Positions 51,101-57,100 of a stretch of 64,000 nucleotides of DNA are shown in pieces. The stretch lies in NCBI RefSeq assembly GCF_014633365.1, contig NC_068347.1, positions 28,748,116-28,812,115 on the forward strand, read 5' to 3'. Both the position numbers and the translations under genes were made by a program. The stretch comes from Diospyros lotus. Lineage: Eukaryota > Streptophyta > Magnoliopsida > Ericales > Ebenaceae. The notes beneath the pieces are model-generated. The model worked only from the letters and a program-made list of their open reading frames with translations. It had not been told where the DNA came from and searched no databases. Positions within the stretch are counted from its first letter, which is position 1; every line of letters starts with the position of its first letter.

Positions 51101-54100
51101 AGGCTGTCCTAAAGTGTGATAGCCAAAATGTTATACACTTAGCCAAGAATCAAGCCCACCATGAGTGAACAAAACATATGTAAAGTACCATTTTATCATA
51201 GAAGTAGTTGAGAGAAAGGAAATAGATCTGATTAAGGTTGCAGGTGAAGAAAATGCAACTGACATGTTCACTAAGGCAGTCCCTATATCTAAATTGCATC
51301 ACTGTTTTAAGGCTTTTGCAGGTTCCTGTATGTGAATGATCAGTTTTTATGCAGGTCCTGAGGAGAGCACATTGATGGAATCAATTTCAGGCAACACTCA
51401 TGCAAAATGGTAGAGAATTGTTATGGTTTTGCATTGAGTATAGCCTAGAAGAACTAGAAGAAATCAGGAGAATCCAAGTATAACCAAGCGGCAGAAATAA
51501 GTTAAGTTAGATAGTGTCTAACGATTGTATATGTATGAGGGGTATATTAGACATTGTGTAGTCTTTTTATAATCCTTGTAATGTCCACCCAAAAATGTTT
51601 ATAAATAAGAGGCATAGGGTAGTCGCTTGGGGCATCATTCATTCAGTTGTACGAGTGTTGTAAATGAGAGAGAAGTCTAGAAAAGATAGTGCTTTGTAAT
51701 CTTGCGATTGATGTACTCGTGGTGAGGGATTCTTGTACTGATTTTCAAAGATTCTAGTGGATATTGCTCTCGAGACAAGAGATTGGACGTAGGATCATCA
51801 ATTGATGATTTGAACTAGGATACATCTTGGTGTTCTCGTGTGGTTTGCATGTTTCTTTCCCTATTTTAATTTTGTTCTTGTTATATTTTTTGTTTCTGGG
51901 TTGAATCAGTGTGTGTTTGTATTTGTAAATTGGCAAAATTGAGAAATTCTAGTGCTCCCAATTTCACAATAACAATACAACAGCAGCATAAGCATTACAA
52001 TTATCAACATCATAACATAAGTAATGACTACTACTCAAGCATTATATTCTTCCACATTCCCCTTCAAATCAGACTCCCTAGCAGAAGAAGAAACTTTGAT
52101 CTTGGGACTGTTTGGAGTGTCACTAGAACTGAGATGCACCGGTGACAACTTAAGACCAAGCTTGTCACACAGAAACAAAAATCTATTCCTTGGCAACCCT
52201 TTAGTAAAAATGCCAGCCACCTAATGAGAAGTAGTAAAAATGCCATTCTCCACCTTCTCTCGAACAAAATGCACATCAATCTCAATGTGCTTAGTACATG
52301 AGTGAAAATAGGGTTTTCAACAATGCTCTTGACAGCTAGATTATCACTCCATATAATTGGACTATTAACGCACAGATATCCCAACTCAAAGAATAGTGAT
52401 TTCAGCCACAAGACCTTTGTAACACCTTGTGCAATAATCCTATATTCAGCTTCTCCAACTGATCTAGCTACCACAGACTATTTTGTGAGCCCCAAAATAT
52501 CAAATTCTTGCCAAGGAAAACACATAACCCACTAGTAGACCTCCTAGTAACCTTACAACCTACATGGTTTGCATCTATGTACACAACTAAGGATAGATCA
52601 CTAGGAGAAGGAGAAAACAGTAGGCCCAGACCAATAGTTCCCTTAAGATATCGAAGTAGTCGTTTACAGGCTAAACAGTGTTGCAGCTTAGCTTTGGAGC
52701 AAACAAAAATTGGCTCAACTTGTTAACCACAAATGCAATGTCTGGTCCTGTATAAGTCAAGTACTATAGGGAGCCAATGATAGTCCTATATAAGGACGGA
52801 TTAGAGAATAAATCACCCTCATCATTCAAAGAAACACTCGAATTCACATGTGTGGCACAGGGTTTACAATCCTACATAATTGCCTTCTTCAACTTCAACA
52901 AATCCAAAGTATACTTGGATTGAGTGAGATAAATGCCACTATTATCTCTATGTGCCTCAAACCCTAGGAAGTAATTGACAGACCCTAGAGTTTTAAGAGC
53001 AAAGTGAGTATCCAAATCCTGAATCCAATCTTAAAGAGCTATAGAATAGGAACTCGTAACAAGAATGTCTTCTACATACACTAAAATGAACAACACATAC
53101 TTAGAATTCCTTTTAATGAACAAAGAAACATCAGAAATGAAACATCAGAAACAGCCCTTGAAAAACCCCAAGTCTATAATGCAGCTCTCAATTTTGTGTA
53201 CCAAGCTCGAGGAGCTTGTTTAAGACCATAAAGTGACTTTTTCAGCCTACAAACATGAGAGGGAAACTAAGAATTCACAAAGCCTTCAGACTGTGACATA
53301 AAGACCTACTCCGTTAGGTCACCATTGAGGAAAGCATTGTTCACATCTACCTACTAAATGTCCCATCCAAAAGTAATAGCCAGTGAGAACAACACCCTAA
53401 TAGTAGGAGCCTTTATTATCAGGCTAAAAGTTTCAGCATAATCGATCCCTGGAGTTTGAAAAAACCTCTTAGTCACTAACCGAGCCTTGTGCTTAAGCAC
53501 TAATCCATCAGATTTATACTTAACCCTAAACACCCATTTGAAACCAATAAGATTCATATCTTTGGAAATGGGAACAAGGTCCCATGTATGATTATGGTGC
53601 AAAGCAGAAAATTCCTCCTCCATAGCCTTAACCCATCGAGAGTGCAATCCCAATCTTCCACCTAACACAATCAATCTCTCAATCCTCAAGAACAGTAGGA
53701 AACACTCCACACACGAAAGAGAAAACACAAAATATAGAGAAGAATAGAAACAGAACAAACACACATAAGAAGCCAGGATTTTATCCTGGTTCAGTTCTCC
53801 AAATGAAGAACCTATATCTAGACTGCCTTTGGCCTTTCTTCCACTATCTTAAAAACACAATAGATGACTACATGCACTGCTCACAGTTCTCTCACAGCCC
53901 TATACACGCAGGCTATACAGAATTTTGAGATTACAAATCCTGACTACTTTTCTCTCACACACAGCACATACTCAATCTCTTCCCGCTCAAGATAGGAAAA
54001 CAACAACGCATCAAATGAGACCCCCCAACCCCCTATTTATAATACATAAGGGGCGGACATTACAAGGTAGCAAACCGGCCATTTATAAAGCCATTAAAAT

Positions 54101-57100
54101 ACTAACTAACCTTCTAGAAACTAACCCCTAAAATACCGAATACATCCCTGACCAATATCCTCCCAAGCCTTTTAACTAATCTAAGACAAATGATTTAATA
54201 GAGAGTCTAAGAAAACCTCGTGAATTGAATTAGGTTCTAGGGAACTCACTAAGGCAATAGGGAAAGTGGCAAGAAGCTGCTTAGATTTTGATCTGGTAAG
54301 CATAGGGTGAATGGAAAGGGCTAGAGCAGCTTTGGGTTTAGGTAAGCAGACTCTAGGTTTAGATAACTAGGATTGAATTGGTTGTGGTTCATGAATAAGA
54401 GTTAAGTGATCAGTAGAGACAGGTGTAGATAAGGTAGGAATGGAGGGCTATGCTACTTGAGGAGAAGAAGAATTGGAAGAGAATGAAGGAAGGGAGTGAA
54501 AGAATAGAGTAGAAAAACCATTAGGAGTTGGCTGAGGTGTAACACAAGAAGATGATGAGGATGAAAACAAAGTAGGAAACGGATATTAATCAAGATTGAA
54601 CTGCACATGTCTAGAAACATAAACTTTCCTCGATAGGTGCAAACACTTGTAACCAGCTTGAGCATGGCTATATCCAAGAAACACACATTTGGCGAAGTGA
54701 AAATCAAATTTGTGCTTGTTATAGGGTCTAAGGTAAGGAAAACAAGTACATCCAAAAGGTTGCAACAGTAGGTAATTAGGTTATTTGTGATAGAGTAATT
54801 CAAATGGAGTGTTAAACCAAAGGGGAGAAGCTGGGAGCAAGTTAATGGTGTGGACAACAGTTTGGAAGGCTTCTACCCAAAACTTTAGGGGCATGTGAGC
54901 ATGGCCTAACAATGTAAGACCCATCTCAGCTATGTGCTTGTGTTTTCTTTCAGCTACACCATTCTATTGGTGAGTATAGGGACAAGTAAATCGAGGCTGA
55001 ATCCCATGACTATAAAGGTAAGGCAAAAAGGTTTTGAATTCCCCCCCATTATCATTTTATATAGCCTTAAGTTTGGTCTAATATTGAAGACCAGCAAACT
55101 TATGAAAGGTCAAAAAAGTGGCGAATGCATCAAATTTTAGTTTCAAGGGATATAGTCATGTATACCTAGTGTATACATCAACAAAAATAATGTAATACAT
55201 ATACCCTTCAATGGACACAACAGGAGAAGGACCCCATAAATCTAAATAGACCAATTCTAATGGTTTCTTTGGCATGAATTCACAGTCAGCAAAAGGAAGC
55301 TGATGTAGTTTTCCAATTTTGCAAGAATCACAAATGAAAGAGCTGAACGAGAACAAAGAATATGAATTTTATTCAGAATCAATTGCAATACATTGAAAGA
55401 GGGATGCCCTAATCTCGCATGCCATTGTTGACACACATTATTATGTGGGATACATTTACATTGGGAGACAGTTCATGACAAATTGAATGTTGTCTTTTAC
55501 AATTATTCAAAGAAAAATCACTACTAGCAAACAGATCAGGCTTGATGGATTGGGTCGAGTTGCTGTTAGTAGCATGACCAAATACTGGAGTCAGCTGATA
55601 AAGTCCATCCTTAAGGTGTCCTCGAAGTAGCACCAACTCTGAACCCTTGTCCTTAATCAAACAAGAATTAGAGTGACATTCAACAACAACATTATGGTCG
55701 CTTGTAAGTTGTGAAACACTAATGAGATTTTTATTCATATGAGGAACATGAAGAGCATTAGGCAGTGAAATAATGGATGTAGGATTGGTTTGAGTATATA
55801 ATTGACTAAGGCCAGTATTAGAAATAGGAAGTTTCTTACCATTTCCAACAGCAACTTTGTCAACACCGTTGTCTGGAGAATGCAAAGATAAATCGTTGAG
55901 GCTAGAAGTGATATGGTTTGTTGCTCCAGAATCAACAAACCATGAGGTTCTCCATGATAAGGACACAAAGAAGATTGGGATAGATTTTCTTAAGGCTGTG
56001 AAAAATTACAATAGTGAGCCCAAGAACCTACTTCATTGAAGAAGGCTTCATTAGAATCACTAGGGGAAGCTAGGAGTTCTTGGATCCGATTTAGCAACAA
56101 TACTAAGTCTCCCAAAATTTTGGCTAGGAGTTCACTGAAAATTCCTATCAAATCTATGATAGCACTTATCAACAAAATGCCCCGGTTTACCACACAACTA
56201 ACAATAAATTCTCCTACTAGGAGTCTTACCACTGCCTCTTCCTCCTCTGTTCATATAACCACTTCCTCTTTATACAAAACCACCTCTATTGTTCACAGAT
56301 CCATTACCATTTCTCGACAAGTATGAAGCCATATTGACATGCATAGATGAGGACGTAACAGACTCAAAATTAACAACAGAATGTTGCATATTCTTAGCAG
56401 CTAATCTTTGTTCATACATCAACAACAAATATTCAACCATCTCTAGATCTATGTCATACATTTGATAAGCGATGAGACTAACAACAATCTCATAATCATA
56501 ATCTAAACCATTGAGAATAGCAAGCAATAAATTTTTATCATTCAAAGGCTCTCCAATGGCAGAAAGAGCATGCCCTATAGTCTTGATTTTCAGGATATAG
56601 TCATTTACAGATAACGAATCATTCTTAATTGATCTCAATTGTTGCTTTAATTGAAAAGATTTAGCAATAGTTTGCCGAGAGTAAAAGTTTTCTAAAGAAG
56701 ACCATGCCTCTGCAGATGATTCACAATGAATCACCTTCACTAATAACTCTTTATCAATCGTAGAGAATAGCCATCCAAGTAGCAATTGGTCGGATCTAAT
56801 CCAATTCATCTACTCGGGATTGATCACAGGAGATCCGGACTCATCGACTGACGAATCTGCCACATATTTCGCGGGAGGCAGAGACTTGTTGAGGAATGGC
56901 AGAAGATCAAATGCTCTTATCGTCGCTAGGATCTGAGCTTTCTAGAAAATGTAATTGCTGGAATCCATAGGGATAAAACTAAATGCTTTTGCCACTACTG
57001 CAAAATTTGATTGTGAGGTGAATGACAAGGAGGAAGAAGAACAAGGTAGAGAAGAGGAGGAACTAAGATCTGGATTAAACGCCATTGACATAGGTCTATG

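Larger units (their letters stand above)
43892..51965 (+). mobile_element. Copia-C, 5'-truncated Tork/TNT1-94-like element (interrupted twice)
   Basis: Same family as Copia-B. It starts in the GAG-preintegrase region at the Gypsy-7 LTR end. Pieces: 43892-45852, 46632-46953, and 50862 to the 3' LTR. It is interrupted by an hAT MITE (8-bp duplication) and by Gypsy-8. Its 3' LTR abuts truncated Copia-D near 51965. Confidence 0.85.
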
